Source: JAFHCF01 sp048497495
Lineage (GTDB): Bacteria; Pseudomonadota; Alphaproteobacteria; Rhizobiales; Ancalomicrobiaceae
Assembly: GCA_048497495.1 (NCBI GenBank)
Contig: JAFHCF010000197.1
Span: 1 to 40,821, forward strand
Length of the DNA stretch: 40,821 nucleotides
Direction: 5' to 3'
Of the stretch, positions 22,732 to 31,041 are shown piece by piece. The notes beneath the pieces are model-generated. The model did not search any database and had not been told where the DNA came from. It worked only from the letters and a program-made list of their open reading frames with translations. The number at the start of each line of letters is the position of its first letter. The stretch's first letter is position 1. The position numbers were made by a program, and so were the translations under genes.

Positions 22732-23760
22732 ATGACCAAGGTCGACGACGACGCCGATACCCTCCTCGCCAAGGGCCTGCGCAACATCTGGTACGCGATC
22801 TGTCCGTCGCATTTCGTCGCCGAGACGCCGGTCTCGCTGCGGCGCTGCGGCTACAAGATGGCGCTGTGGCGCGACCTGAAGGGCGCCGTCCACATTCTCG
22901 AGGACCACTGCCCCCATCGCGGCGCGCCGCTGTCCATGGGCATCCCGATGGACGATCGCATCGCCTGCGGCTACCACGGCGTCCAGGTCGACCAGAACGG
23001 CGTCGCCGTCTCGGTTCCCGGAGCGCCGGGCTGCAAGCTCGAGGGCATGAAGGCGACCAAGGTCTTCCCGGCGCAGGAGCGCAACGGCATGATCTGGGCC
23101 TATGTCGGCGACGCGCTCCATCCCGAGCCGCCCGAGCTGGTACTGCCGGCGGAGTTGTCGGCGCCGGAGTTCTCGTCCTTCCTGTGCTACGCCGAATGGG
23201 CCGGCGACTATCGCTACGTCATGGACAACGTCATGGACCCGATGCACGGCACCTACCTGCATCGCCAGTCGCATTCGATGTCGTTCGGCGACACCACCGC
23301 CGCCTTCAAGATCCGCGACACCGACACCGGCTACGTCTTCGAGAAGGAAGGCCAGCGCAACGTCAACTTCGACTGGACCGAATGGGGCGAGACCGGCACC
23401 CACTGGATGCGGCTCGAGATCCCCTATCCCAAGACCGGCGGTCCGGGCGGCAACTTCCACATCGTCGGCAGCTACACGCCGATCAGCGACACGATGGCGG
23501 CGGTGGTCCACTGGCGTTGCCGCAAGATCGAGGGCTGGCAGCGCGATACCTGGCGCTTCCTCTACAAGAACCGGCTCGAGGCCCGGCACTGGGCGGTGCT
23601 CGAGCAGGATCGCGTCATGCTGGAACAGTGCGAGCCGGATGCCCGCGATCGCGAGATCCTCTACCAACACGACATGGGCCTGGTGCGGTTGCGCCGCCGC
23701 CTCAAGGGGCTGGCGCAGGCCCAGATTGCCGGGCTCGCCGAGGCCGGCCTGACCGCCTGA
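22732..23760 (+). CDS. Rieske non-heme iron oxygenase, alpha subunit (phthalate dioxygenase/VanA-like group)
   Basis: A 342-residue oxygenase. The Rieske cluster ligands are C60 and H62 (DHCPHRG) and C79 and H82 (ACGYHG). The mononuclear iron site is H172 and H177 in VMDPMHGTYLH, with D169 as the probable bridging Asp and D293 (LEQDRVMLE) as the likely third ligand. No beta subunit gene is present, consistent with the alpha-only group. It would hydroxylate or demethylate an aromatic acid or ether, fed by the adjacent reductase. AGGAGA precedes the ATG. Confidence 0.92.
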   Translation: MTKVDDDADTLLAKGLRNIWYAICPSHFVAETPVSLRRCGYKMALWRDLKGAVHILEDHCPHRGAPLSMGIPMDDRIACGYHGVQVDQNGVAVSVPGAPGCKLEGMKATKVFPAQERNGMIWAYVGDALHPEPPELVLPAELSAPEFSSFLCYAEWAGDYRYVMDNVMDPMHGTYLHRQSHSMSFGDTTAAFKIRDTDTGYVFEKEGQRNVNFDWTEWGETGTHWMRLEIPYPKTGGPGGNFHIVGSYTPISDTMAAVVHWRCRKIEGWQRDTWRFLYKNRLEARHWAVLEQDRVMLEQCEPDARDREILYQHDMGLVRLRRRLKGLAQAQIAGLAEAGLTA

Positions 23761-23849
23761 GGACCCTTCGCACGGAACAGAGGTCGTCGAGATCCCGAGG
23801 GAGCCCGGCGACCGGCCGCCTTCGACCAACTTTCGCGAGGCTCCGACCC

Positions 23850-24809
23850 ATGACCGCCGCCACCGGCCGTTCCTCTCTCCGGGTTCACCGCATCGAATGG
23901 GCGGCGGACGGTATCCTCGAGATCGAATTGCGGGCGCCCGACGGGGCCGACCTGCCGGCCTTCGACGCCGGCGCCCATGTCGACCTGATCCTGCCCGACG
24001 GCCAGAGCCGCAGCTATTCGCTCGCCAATGATCCGGCCGAGCGCCATCGCTGGGTGCTCGGCGTCGCCCTCGACGCCGCTTCGCGCGGCGGCTCGCGCTA
24101 CCTCCATCGCGAGTTGCGCGTCGGCCAGATCCTGCCGGTCGAGGGACCGCGCAATCATTTCCCGCTCGACGAGACGGCGGCCCATTCGGTGCTGATCGCC
24201 GGCGGCATCGGCATCACGCCGATGGCGGCGATGGCGAGCCGGCTGGCCGGGCTCGGTCGCTCCTTCGCCTTCCATTACGCGGTGCGCGACCGCTCGCGCG
24301 CCGCGTTCCTCGACCGCGTCCGCGATCTCGCCCCCGCCTTCGCGCTCCATGTCGACGCCGAGGCCGGGGCCCCGCTCGACATCGCGGCGATCGTCGCGGC
24401 GGCGCCGGAGGGCGCGCATTTCTATTGTTGCGGGCCGCTACCGATGCTCGCCGCCTTCGAGGCCTCGACCGCCGGTGTGCCGCCCGAGCGCGTCCATCTC
24501 GAGTACTTCAAGGCGAAGCCGGTCGAGGCGGCGCAGTCGACCGGCTTCGAGGTCGAGATCGCCGGCACCGGGCGGGTGCTGAGCGTGCCGGCCGACCGCT
24601 CGATCGTCGAGGTGCTGGAGGGCGCGGGTCTGAAGACCAGCGCGTCGTGCCACGAGGGCATCTGCGGCAGTTGCGAGGTCAAGGTCGTCTCCGGCGAGCC
24701 CGACCATCGCGACCAGGTGCTGACCGCGGCGGAGAAATCCGCCAACAAGACCATGATGATCTGCGTGTCGCGGTCTAAGAGCCCGCGCCTCGTCATCGAA
24801 CTGGCCTGA
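23850..24809 (+). CDS. Oxygenase reductase, FMN/NAD(P) plus plant-type [2Fe-2S] ferredoxin (VanB/PDR type)
   Basis: A 319-residue reductase. The flavin site is RSYSLAN (54-60), the NAD(P) site GGIGITPM (118-125) with FYCCGPLPM (191-199), and the C-terminal ferredoxin has C267, C272, C275 (SCHEGICGSC) and C305. This domain order (FMN-NAD-Fd) is that of phthalate dioxygenase reductase and vanillate demethylase reductase. It transfers electrons from NAD(P)H to the Rieske oxygenase just upstream, so no separate ferredoxin is needed. The start at 23850 was chosen because the conserved region begins ~10 residues later. Confidence 0.93.
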   Translation: MTAATGRSSLRVHRIEWAADGILEIELRAPDGADLPAFDAGAHVDLILPDGQSRSYSLANDPAERHRWVLGVALDAASRGGSRYLHRELRVGQILPVEGPRNHFPLDETAAHSVLIAGGIGITPMAAMASRLAGLGRSFAFHYAVRDRSRAAFLDRVRDLAPAFALHVDAEAGAPLDIAAIVAAAPEGAHFYCCGPLPMLAAFEASTAGVPPERVHLEYFKAKPVEAAQSTGFEVEIAGTGRVLSVPADRSIVEVLEGAGLKTSASCHEGICGSCEVKVVSGEPDHRDQVLTAAEKSANKTMMICVSRSKSPRLVIELA

Positions 24810-24846
24810 CCGGCCGATCACGCGTCCGTCGAGGAGAGGGTTCGAC

Positions 24847-25818
24847 ATGAGCATCCACGGTATCGATCGGATCACCCACGGGGTCGAGGATCTCGACGCC
24901 TGCCGTCGCTTCTTCCTCGACTGGGGGCTGACGCTGGTCACCGAGCACGACCGTGGCCTCGACTTCGAGACGCTCAACGGCTGCCAGGTGGCGATCCGCC
25001 GCGTCGACGACGCCGATCTGCCGCCGGCCTTCGAGCCCGGCCCGACGCTGCGCGAAGTGGTGTGGTCGGTCGACGACGCCGCCGATCTCGACCGCCTGCG
25101 TCCGGTGATGGCCGCCCGCCCCGGCTTCCTCGAGGCCGACGGGACGCTCCATTGCCTCGACCCCAACGGCGTCCGGGTCGGCGTCCGGGTGTCGCTCAAG
25201 CGGCCGGTCGAGGTGACGGGGCTTCCCGCCAATACCTGGGACCGGGCCGCGCGGGTCGACACGCCGGCCGGCTTCTACGACCGCGCCACGCCGATCGAGG
25301 TCGGCCACGTGGTCTTCTTCACCCTCGATCTCGCCGCCTCCACCGCCTTCTACGAGGCCCTCGGCTTCGTCGTCTCCGACCGCTACCCCGAGCGCGGCAA
25401 CTTCATGCGCTGCGCGCCGCGCGGCGGTCATCACGACCTGTTCCTGCTGCAGATGCCCGAGGGCAAGCAGGGGCTCAACCACGTCGCCTACACGGTGCGC
25501 GACATCTACGAGGTGTTCGGCGGCGGGCTCGCCATGTCGCGGGCCGGCTGGACCACCCAACTCGGACCGGGGCGTCATCCGATCTCCTCCGCCTTCTTCT
25601 GGTACTTCCAGAACCCGGCCGGGGCGCTGGTCGAATACTACGCCGACGAGGACGTCCTGACCGAGAACTGGGTGGCGCGCGACTTCGCGCCGGGGCCGAC
25701 CGTCTTCGCCGAATGGGCGGTGGCCGGAGGTCTCGACGGCCACACCCGGCGGCAGGCGGCGCCGGCTCCGGCGCAGAGCCCGGCGGCGATCGGCAAGTTC
25801 CTCACCGACCGGAGTTGA
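24847..25818 (+). CDS. Type I extradiol (VOC-fold) dioxygenase, catechol meta-cleavage
   Basis: A 323-residue two-domain VOC protein. The iron ligands sit in the second domain at H154 (VGHVVFF), H212 (LNHVAYTV) and E263 (LVEYYADED), as in 2,3-dihydroxybiphenyl dioxygenase. HPISSAFFWYFQNP is also typical. It would open a catechol-type ring beside a hydroxyl group, using the diol made by the Rieske system. GGAGAGGG precedes the ATG. A GC hairpin follows its stop and a new promoter lies 48 bp on, so the oxygenase part of the operon may end here. Confidence 0.9.
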   Translation: MSIHGIDRITHGVEDLDACRRFFLDWGLTLVTEHDRGLDFETLNGCQVAIRRVDDADLPPAFEPGPTLREVVWSVDDAADLDRLRPVMAARPGFLEADGTLHCLDPNGVRVGVRVSLKRPVEVTGLPANTWDRAARVDTPAGFYDRATPIEVGHVVFFTLDLAASTAFYEALGFVVSDRYPERGNFMRCAPRGGHHDLFLLQMPEGKQGLNHVAYTVRDIYEVFGGGLAMSRAGWTTQLGPGRHPISSAFFWYFQNPAGALVEYYADEDVLTENWVARDFAPGPTVFAEWAVAGGLDGHTRRQAAPAPAQSPAAIGKFLTDRS

Positions 25819-25819
25819 C

Positions 25820-25835
25820 CCCCGCGACGGCGGGG
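25820..25835 (+). terminator. Hairpin after the extradiol dioxygenase gene
   Basis: CCCCGC-GACG-GCGGGG directly after the stop codon. No T run follows, so it may be a weak terminator or an mRNA-stabilising stem. Confidence 0.45.
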
Positions 25836-25860
25836 AATTCGGCCGATATTCGGGCACATC

Positions 25861-25876
25861 GGCTCTTTACAGAGCC
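25861..25876. promoter_or_regulatory. Dyad covering the -35 of promoter P2
   Basis: GGCTCT-TTAC-AGAGCC is a perfect 6-bp dyad whose centre contains the TTTACA -35 hexamer of P2. It could be a further operator, or a stem ending transcription from upstream. Confidence 0.45.
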
Positions 25877-25894
25877 TGTCCGTAGAATTACGAT
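25866..25894 (+). promoter_or_regulatory. Promoter P2 of the ABC importer part of the aromatic operon
   Basis: -35 TTTACA (25866-25871), 17-bp spacer, -10 TACGAT (25889-25894). The final T of the -10 starts operator O2, exactly as at P1. The downstream gene begins at 25983. Confidence 0.7.
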
Positions 25895-25929
25895 GTTCCA
25901 GTTATGAAATAGTGTTTCTTATATGAAAC
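25894..25929. promoter_or_regulatory. Tandem palindromic operator O2 (probable IclR sites)
   Basis: Box 2a TGTTCCAGTTATGAAAT (25894-25910) and box 2b TGTTTCTTATATGAAAC (25913-25929) start 19 bp apart. Both match the GTTNC-N6-GAAAY pattern of O1. The spacing to the -10 element is identical at both promoters. Confidence 0.75.
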
Positions 25930-25982
25930 ATTGTGGATCACCACGAAACCGCCTTCCTCCTCGACGACCGAGGTCCGACGAA

Positions 25983-26768
25983 ATGTCCAACGTCCGTCTG
26001 GAATTCAGAAACGTCACGAAGCACTTCCCCGCTCGGGGAAAGAAGGGCGACGGCGTCACGGCGGTCGAGAAGCTCGACTTCCGCATCCACGACGGCGAAG
26101 TGGTGTCGCTGATCGGCCCCTCGGGCTGCGGCAAGAGCACGCTTCTCAACATGGGCTCGGGGCTCGATCCGGCGACCGAGGGCACCGTCTTCGTCGACGG
26201 CGAGGCGGTGACCCGGCCGAATTCGCACGTCGCCTTCATGTTGCAGAAGGATCTCCTGCTGCCGTGGCGGACGATCCGCCGCAACGTCGAGCTCGGCGTC
26301 GAGATCCTCGGCGTCGCCGCCGCCGAGCGCGACCGCATCGCCCACGACCTGCTGGTGAAGTGCCGTCTCGGCGACTTCGTCGACCACTACCCCCATCAGC
26401 TCTCCGGCGGCATGCGCCAGCGCGCGGCGCTGGCCCGGACGCTGGCCGTCGATCCGGCGGTGCTCCTGTTGGACGAGCCCTTCTCGGCGCTCGACGCCCA
26501 GACCAAGATGGTGCTGCAGCAGGATCTCGGCCGCACGCTCGCCGAGACCGGCAAGACCGCGCTCTTCGTCACCCACGATCTGGTCGAGGCGATCGCGCTC
26601 TCCGACCGCATCCTGGTGATGAGCAAGCGGCCGGGCACCATCATCGAAGAGATCCCCGTCGACATTCCCGATCGGTCCAATCCGCTCGAGCGGCGCAAGA
26701 ACCCGCGCGTCGGCCCGATCGTCGCCCGTCTCATGGAACTGCTGCACATCGACGAAGCCGACGCTTGA
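25983..26768 (+). CDS. NitT/TauT-type ABC transporter ATPase
   Basis: A 261-residue ATPase. Walker A is GPSGCGKST, the Q-loop is in FMLQKDLLLPW, the signature LSGGMRQR and Walker B VLLLDEPFSALD; the switch is TLFVTHD-like (ALFVTHDLVEA). The LLPWRT Q-loop region is typical of the nitrate/sulfonate/taurine group, which also includes phthalate importers. An in-frame ATG at 25923 lies inside operator O2 and is rejected; the start MSNVRLEF at 25983 has a GAGG about 12 nt upstream. First gene behind P2. Confidence 0.92.
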   Translation: MSNVRLEFRNVTKHFPARGKKGDGVTAVEKLDFRIHDGEVVSLIGPSGCGKSTLLNMGSGLDPATEGTVFVDGEAVTRPNSHVAFMLQKDLLLPWRTIRRNVELGVEILGVAAAERDRIAHDLLVKCRLGDFVDHYPHQLSGGMRQRAALARTLAVDPAVLLLDEPFSALDAQTKMVLQQDLGRTLAETGKTALFVTHDLVEAIALSDRILVMSKRPGTIIEEIPVDIPDRSNPLERRKNPRVGPIVARLMELLHIDEADA

Positions 26769-26796
26769 ACCACCCGATCAGGGAAGAGGTCAGACC

Positions 26797-27786
26797 ATGA
26801 AGAAGATCGCCAGGACCATCCTCGCCGCGCTCACCGTGGCCGGCACCCTCGCCGCCGCGGCGGGTCCCCTGCCCGCCCGCGCGGCGGAAGCCGTGACCTA
26901 TCTCCTGCCCGCCCCGCCGTCGCTGCCGGCCTTCGGGCCGTGGATGGTCGCCAAGGCGCGCGGCTACTACGCCGATGAAGGCCTCGACGTCACCTTCCAG
27001 GCCGCCAAGGGCGGCGTCGACGTCGCCAAGCAGGTCGGCGCCGGCAACGCGCCGATCGGCGGCGCCATCGGCGACACGCCGATCCTGGTGCGCGCCAACG
27101 GCGTGCCGGTGAAGGCGGTGGCGGTGCTCGGCGGCCATTCCCTCACCCAGTTGGTCCTCGACACCGCCAAGGTGAAGTCGCTGAAGGATCTGAAGGGCAA
27201 GACCATCACCACGATGGCCTATCAGGACACCACCTACTTCTCGCTGCTCGGCATGCTGGCGAGCCAGGGCATGACCAAGGACGACGTCAACGCCCAGGCC
27301 GTCGGCCCGGTCAACGTCTGGAAACTGTTCGCCGCCGGACAGGCCGACGCGATGGCGGCGGTTCCCGACTGGATCCAGTTCTCGACCGCGCAGAACAAGG
27401 ACCTGAAGCTCGAGATCATCCCCTCCGACACCTATTTCAAGTCGATGGCGCAGGCGATCATCGCCTCCGACGAGATCATCGCCAAGAACCCCGAACTGGT
27501 GCGCAAGCTGGTGCGCGCGACATTGCGCGGCATGAAGGCGATCATGGACGATCCGGCGGCGGCGGCGGTCGACTACGTCAAGGCGGTGCCGGAGAACGCC
27601 GGGCGCGAGGCGGCGATGACCGAGGTGTTCGAGCTCTACATCAAATACGTCTACGCCGATCAGCAGATCCTCGGCGAGATCGACGAGAAGCGCCTCTCCG
27701 ATCTCCAGGACTTCTACCTGGCGCAGAACATCGTGCGTCAGAAGACCCCGATCGCCGATCTCTACACCAACCAGTTCGTGAAGTGA
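26797..27786 (+). CDS. NitT/TauT-type ABC substrate-binding protein
   Basis: A 329-residue periplasmic protein. A signal peptide runs to about residue 29 (KK, a hydrophobic alanine-rich core, then PARAAEA). The mature part follows the NMT1/TauA-like pattern (FGPWMVAKARGYYADEGLDV, then VKSLKDLKGKTI). It likely captures the aromatic acid or amide used by the neighbouring enzymes (inference). AGAGG precedes the ATG. Two overlapping hairpins follow it, a common arrangement that keeps binding protein levels above those of the membrane parts. Confidence 0.92.
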   Translation: MKKIARTILAALTVAGTLAAAAGPLPARAAEAVTYLLPAPPSLPAFGPWMVAKARGYYADEGLDVTFQAAKGGVDVAKQVGAGNAPIGGAIGDTPILVRANGVPVKAVAVLGGHSLTQLVLDTAKVKSLKDLKGKTITTMAYQDTTYFSLLGMLASQGMTKDDVNAQAVGPVNVWKLFAAGQADAMAAVPDWIQFSTAQNKDLKLEIIPSDTYFKSMAQAIIASDEIIAKNPELVRKLVRATLRGMKAIMDDPAAAAVDYVKAVPENAGREAAMTEVFELYIKYVYADQQILGEIDEKRLSDLQDFYLAQNIVRQKTPIADLYTNQFVK

Positions 27787-27788
27787 TC

Positions 27789-27819
27789 GCGGCGGTCTCT
27801 CGCCGCCCCGACGGGCGGC
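27789..27819 (+). promoter_or_regulatory. Two mutually exclusive hairpins after the binding protein gene
   Basis: GCGGCG-GTCTCT-CGCCGC (27789-27806) and GCCGCCC-CGAC-GGGCGGC (27802-27819) share bases 27802-27806, so only one can form at a time. Likely an mRNA 3' stabilising or attenuating structure between binding protein and permease. Confidence 0.5.
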
Positions 27820-27856
27820 GGGGGCCTTCGAAGGGTCGACAGCGGAGGACACCCAC

Positions 27857-28648
27857 TTGAACGGCAACATCGATACCGGAACCCGCCTGATGATGGCGCT
27901 CGGGTTCTCGCTGTTCCTGGTGTTCCTCGCCGCCTGGCAGTGGCTGCCGGGGTTGATGGGGATCCCGCCCTTCATCATCCCGCCCCTGTCGAAGGTGTGG
28001 GACGAGTTCCTCCACATGCTGGCGCACGAGCATCTGCTCTACCACACCGGCATCACCGCGCTCCAGGTCGCCGCCGGCTTCGTGCTCGGCATCCTGCTCG
28101 GCATCCTCTGCGGTTTCGTGCTGGGCATGTCGCCGACCGCCGAATTCGTGCTGTCGCCTTATATTCTCGCCCTGCAGATCGCGCCGAAGGTGGCCTTCGC
28201 GCCGCTCTTCGTCATCTGGTTCGGCTATTCGGTGACGCCGAAGATCCTGGTCGCCGTGCTGATCGTCTTCTTCCCCGTGATGATCAACGTGCTCTCGGCG
28301 GTGCGCGCCATCGATCCCGACATCGTCCGCCTCGCCCGCGCCTTCACCGCGAGCCGGCTGCAGGTGTTCTGGAAGATCCAGTTCCCGGCCTCGCTGCCGC
28401 CGATGTTCGCCGGCCTGCGCATCGCCGCGACGCTCGCCGTCATCGGCGTGCTGGTCGGCGAATTGGTCGGCGGCAACATCGGGCTCGGCTATCTCCTCAC
28501 CTTCGGCGAGGGCGCCGGCAACACCGCCATGGTCTTCGTCACCATCATCATGTTGACCCTGGTCGGCCTGGCGCTCTACGGCATCATCGTCCTGATCGAG
28601 GGCCGCGTCCTGCATTGGATGCCGTCGCGCGCCCGCACCGGAGTCTGA
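27857..28648 (+). CDS. NitT/TauT-type ABC permease
   Basis: A 263-residue membrane protein with about six hydrophobic segments and the BPD_transp_1 EAA-type loop around ARAFTASRLQVFWKIQFPASLPPMFAGLRI. I chose the TTG at 27857 because GGAGG lies 8 nt upstream at 27844-27848, while the next ATG (about 27890) has no such site and would cut into the first membrane segment. It forms the channel of the importer with the two preceding genes. The next gene follows after 4 nt. Confidence 0.9.
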   Translation: MNGNIDTGTRLMMALGFSLFLVFLAAWQWLPGLMGIPPFIIPPLSKVWDEFLHMLAHEHLLYHTGITALQVAAGFVLGILLGILCGFVLGMSPTAEFVLSPYILALQIAPKVAFAPLFVIWFGYSVTPKILVAVLIVFFPVMINVLSAVRAIDPDIVRLARAFTASRLQVFWKIQFPASLPPMFAGLRIAATLAVIGVLVGELVGGNIGLGYLLTFGEGAGNTAMVFVTIIMLTLVGLALYGIIVLIEGRVLHWMPSRARTGV

Positions 28649-28652
28649 GACC

Positions 28653-29417
28653 ATGGCCATCGATCTCGCCGGCCGCACCATCGTCGTCACCGGGGCGGCG
28701 CGCGGCCTCGGCCTCGCCTTCGCCGAGGCGATCGCGGCGGCAGGCGCCCGGACCATCGTGCTCGCCGACGTCGACGGGCGCGCCGGTGGGGCGGTCGCCG
28801 AGCGCCTGACCGCCGCCGGCCACGACGCCCGCTTCCTCGCCTACGACCAGGGCGACCCGGCCTCGGTCGGGGAATTCGGCACTCGGCTCGCGGAAATCGC
28901 TCCCACCGTCGACGGGTTGGTCAACAACGCGGCTCTGGCGACCGGGGTCGGCGGCAAGCCGGCGACCGAGATCGACCTCGCCCTGTGGGACCGGGTGATG
29001 GACATCAACATCCGCGGCCTGTGGCTGGTGACGCGAGCCCTGACCCCGCTCATGGCGAAGTCCACACGCGGCGGCCGCATCGTCAACCTCGCCTCCGACA
29101 CCGCCCTGTGGGGAGCGCCCAACCTGCTCGCCTATGTGGCGAGCAAGGGCGCGGTCCTGGCGATGACCCGCTCGCTCGCCCGCGAACTCGGCGGCGATCG
29201 CATCACCGTCAACGCGGTGGCGCCCGGCATCGTTCTGACCGAGTCGACCGAATACGTGCCGGAGCACAGGCATCGCCTCTATGTGGAGGGCCGATCCCTG
29301 TCGCGGCCGCAACTGCCCGAGGACGTCACCGGCCTGGTGACCTTCCTGCTTTCCGATGCCGCCGGCTTCATCTCCGGCCAGACCATTCCGGTGAACGGTG
29401 GCTTCGTCTTCAATTGA
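28653..29417 (+). CDS. SDR-family dehydrogenase, probable cis-diol or alcohol dehydrogenase
   Basis: A 254-residue classical SDR with an intact site: VVTGAARGLGLAFAEA, NNAA, NLASD serine and YVASK, and a C-terminal GQTIPVNGG. Unlike the SDR at 21055 it has a normal Tyr-Lys pair. In a Rieske pathway it would suit oxidation of a cis-dihydrodiol to a catechol (inference). It follows the permease by 4 nt and overlaps the hydrolase start. Confidence 0.9.
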   Translation: MAIDLAGRTIVVTGAARGLGLAFAEAIAAAGARTIVLADVDGRAGGAVAERLTAAGHDARFLAYDQGDPASVGEFGTRLAEIAPTVDGLVNNAALATGVGGKPATEIDLALWDRVMDINIRGLWLVTRALTPLMAKSTRGGRIVNLASDTALWGAPNLLAYVASKGAVLAMTRSLARELGGDRITVNAVAPGIVLTESTEYVPEHRHRLYVEGRSLSRPQLPEDVTGLVTFLLSDAAGFISGQTIPVNGGFVFN

Positions 29418-30222
29418 GCCCTTTCGCGTCGATCTCGGGAACCGCGTCGTCACCGGCCTGACGGCGGGCCAGGGCGGCGTTCCGCTCGTCCTCTTGCACG
29501 GCATCGGCTCGGCGGCGCGCTCCTTCGCCGCGAGCCTCGCCATCCTCGCCGAGAACCGCCGGGTGATCGCCTGGAACGCTCCGGGCTACGGCGGCTCGAC
29601 GCCGCTCGGCGTGGACGAGCCCACGGCGGGCGCCTACGCGGCGGTGCTCGAGCGGCTGCTCGATGCGCTCGGCATCGCCCACGTCCATCTCCTCGGCCAT
29701 TCCCTCGGCGCCATCGTCGCCGCCCGCTTCGCCGCCGACCACCCCGACCGCCTCGCCTCGCTGACGCTGGCCTCGGTGGCGCTCGGACATGCTCGGCTCG
29801 ACCCGGAAAGGCGCGCGGCGCTGCTCGCCGCCCGGCTCGACGATCTGGCGACACTCGGGCCCGCCGGGCTCGCCGAGAAGCGGGGTCCGAGGCTCTGCGG
29901 CCCGACGGCCTCCCCCGAGGCGATCCGCGCCGTGGTCGAGACCATGGCGGCGGTCGAGCCGGAGGGTTACGGCGACGCCGCGCGCATGCTGTCGCGGACC
30001 GACACGCTCGCCGACGTCGCCCGGCTCCCCTCCGACCTCCCCCTCCTGGTCGCCTGGGGCGGGGCCGATGTGATCACCCCGCCGGCCGCCAATCTCGAGG
30101 TCGTCGCCGCCTTCCCCGGCGCGCGCCGCGCGGTCGTTGCGACGGCGGGACACGCGTTCTATGTGGAAGAGCCGAGCCAATTCGCCCAACTCGTGAGTCG
30201 CCACCTCCAGGATCCGCCGTGA
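29398..30222 (+). CDS. Alpha/beta hydrolase, possible meta-cleavage product hydrolase
   Basis: A 274-residue alpha/beta hydrolase. LLHGIGSAARSF is the oxyanion region, GHSLG the nucleophile elbow, WGGADVITPP the acid residue and TAGHAFYVEEP the histidine. The GTG start at 29398 overlaps the SDR gene by 20 bp; no ATG fits upstream of the conserved region. Length and layout match C-C bond hydrolases that act after extradiol cleavage, but esterase function is equally possible. It ends in a GTGA overlap with the IclR gene. Confidence 0.88.
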   Translation: MASSSIEPFRVDLGNRVVTGLTAGQGGVPLVLLHGIGSAARSFAASLAILAENRRVIAWNAPGYGGSTPLGVDEPTAGAYAAVLERLLDALGIAHVHLLGHSLGAIVAARFAADHPDRLASLTLASVALGHARLDPERRAALLAARLDDLATLGPAGLAEKRGPRLCGPTASPEAIRAVVETMAAVEPEGYGDAARMLSRTDTLADVARLPSDLPLLVAWGGADVITPPAANLEVVAAFPGARRAVVATAGHAFYVEEPSQFAQLVSRHLQDPP

Positions 30223-31019
30223 CCGACAAAGAAGACGGCTCCAAGGACAGATATGTCGTCCCCGCGCTGATGCAGGGCCTGTCGGTCCTCGCGCTGTTCT
30301 CGCGCGAGCGGCCCGCCTGGACGGCGCCGGAGATCGGCCAGGACCTCGGCCTGTCGCGCACCACCGTCTTCCGCCTGCTCCACACGCTCCAGGCGGCGGG
30401 CTTCGTCACCCGGCGCGAGGAGGAGCGGGTCTATCGCCTCGGACCGGCGGTGCTCAGTCGCGGCTTCGTCTATCTCGCCGGCCTCGACGTGGTCGAATTG
30501 GCCCGGCCGATCCTGATGGACCTGCGCGACACCTCGGGCATGTCGACCCACATGGCGGTGCGCGACGGCCGCGAGGTCGTCTACGTCGCCCGTTTCGCCG
30601 CGCCGACCACGGTCAATTCGACGGTGCAGATCGGCACCCGCTTCCCGATCCACGCCACCGTCATGGGGCGCATGATGATCTGCGAATGGAGCGACGCGGA
30701 ACTCGCCGAGCTCTATCCCGATCCGCGATTGCCGGCCTTCACCGACCAGACGCCGAAGACCCTCGACGAGTTGAAGGGCCTGCTCGCCGCCGATCGGGCG
30801 CGCGGCTACGCGGTCAGCCAGTCGTTCTTCGAGCGCGGCGTCAGCTCGGTGGCGGCGCCGGTGCGCGACGGTCGCGGCCGCATCGTCGCCACCATCAACG
30901 CCACCTCGGTCGACAACTACGTCGAAATGGGCGAGATGATCGGCCCGCTCAAGGACCGGGTGCTCGAGGCGGCCGCCAAGATCTCGGCCTGGATGATGAG
31001 CGACGACGCCGGGAGCTGA
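30219..31019 (+). CDS. IclR-family transcriptional regulator
   Basis: A 266-residue regulator. The N-terminal winged HTH is at ~15-75 (TAPEIGQDLGLSRTTVFRLLHTLQ), and the IclR effector domain spans ~85-255 (SFFERGVSSVAAPVRD, ATINATS). The GTG start overlaps the hydrolase stop, so it is made with the aromatic operon. It is the best candidate to bind the twin tandem boxes at 22122 and 25894, which would make its own expression autoregulated. Control of the sugar genes just downstream cannot be excluded. Confidence 0.9.
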   Translation: MTDKEDGSKDRYVVPALMQGLSVLALFSRERPAWTAPEIGQDLGLSRTTVFRLLHTLQAAGFVTRREEERVYRLGPAVLSRGFVYLAGLDVVELARPILMDLRDTSGMSTHMAVRDGREVVYVARFAAPTTVNSTVQIGTRFPIHATVMGRMMICEWSDAELAELYPDPRLPAFTDQTPKTLDELKGLLAADRARGYAVSQSFFERGVSSVAAPVRDGRGRIVATINATSVDNYVEMGEMIGPLKDRVLEAAAKISAWMMSDDAGS

Positions 31020-31041
31020 AGCCCGTCTCCAGGAGAACAGC

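Noticed and set aside
25923..25982. Upstream in-frame ATG for the NitT/TauT ATPase
   Set aside because: It lies within operator O2, lacks a ribosome binding site and adds 20 residues unlike the family.
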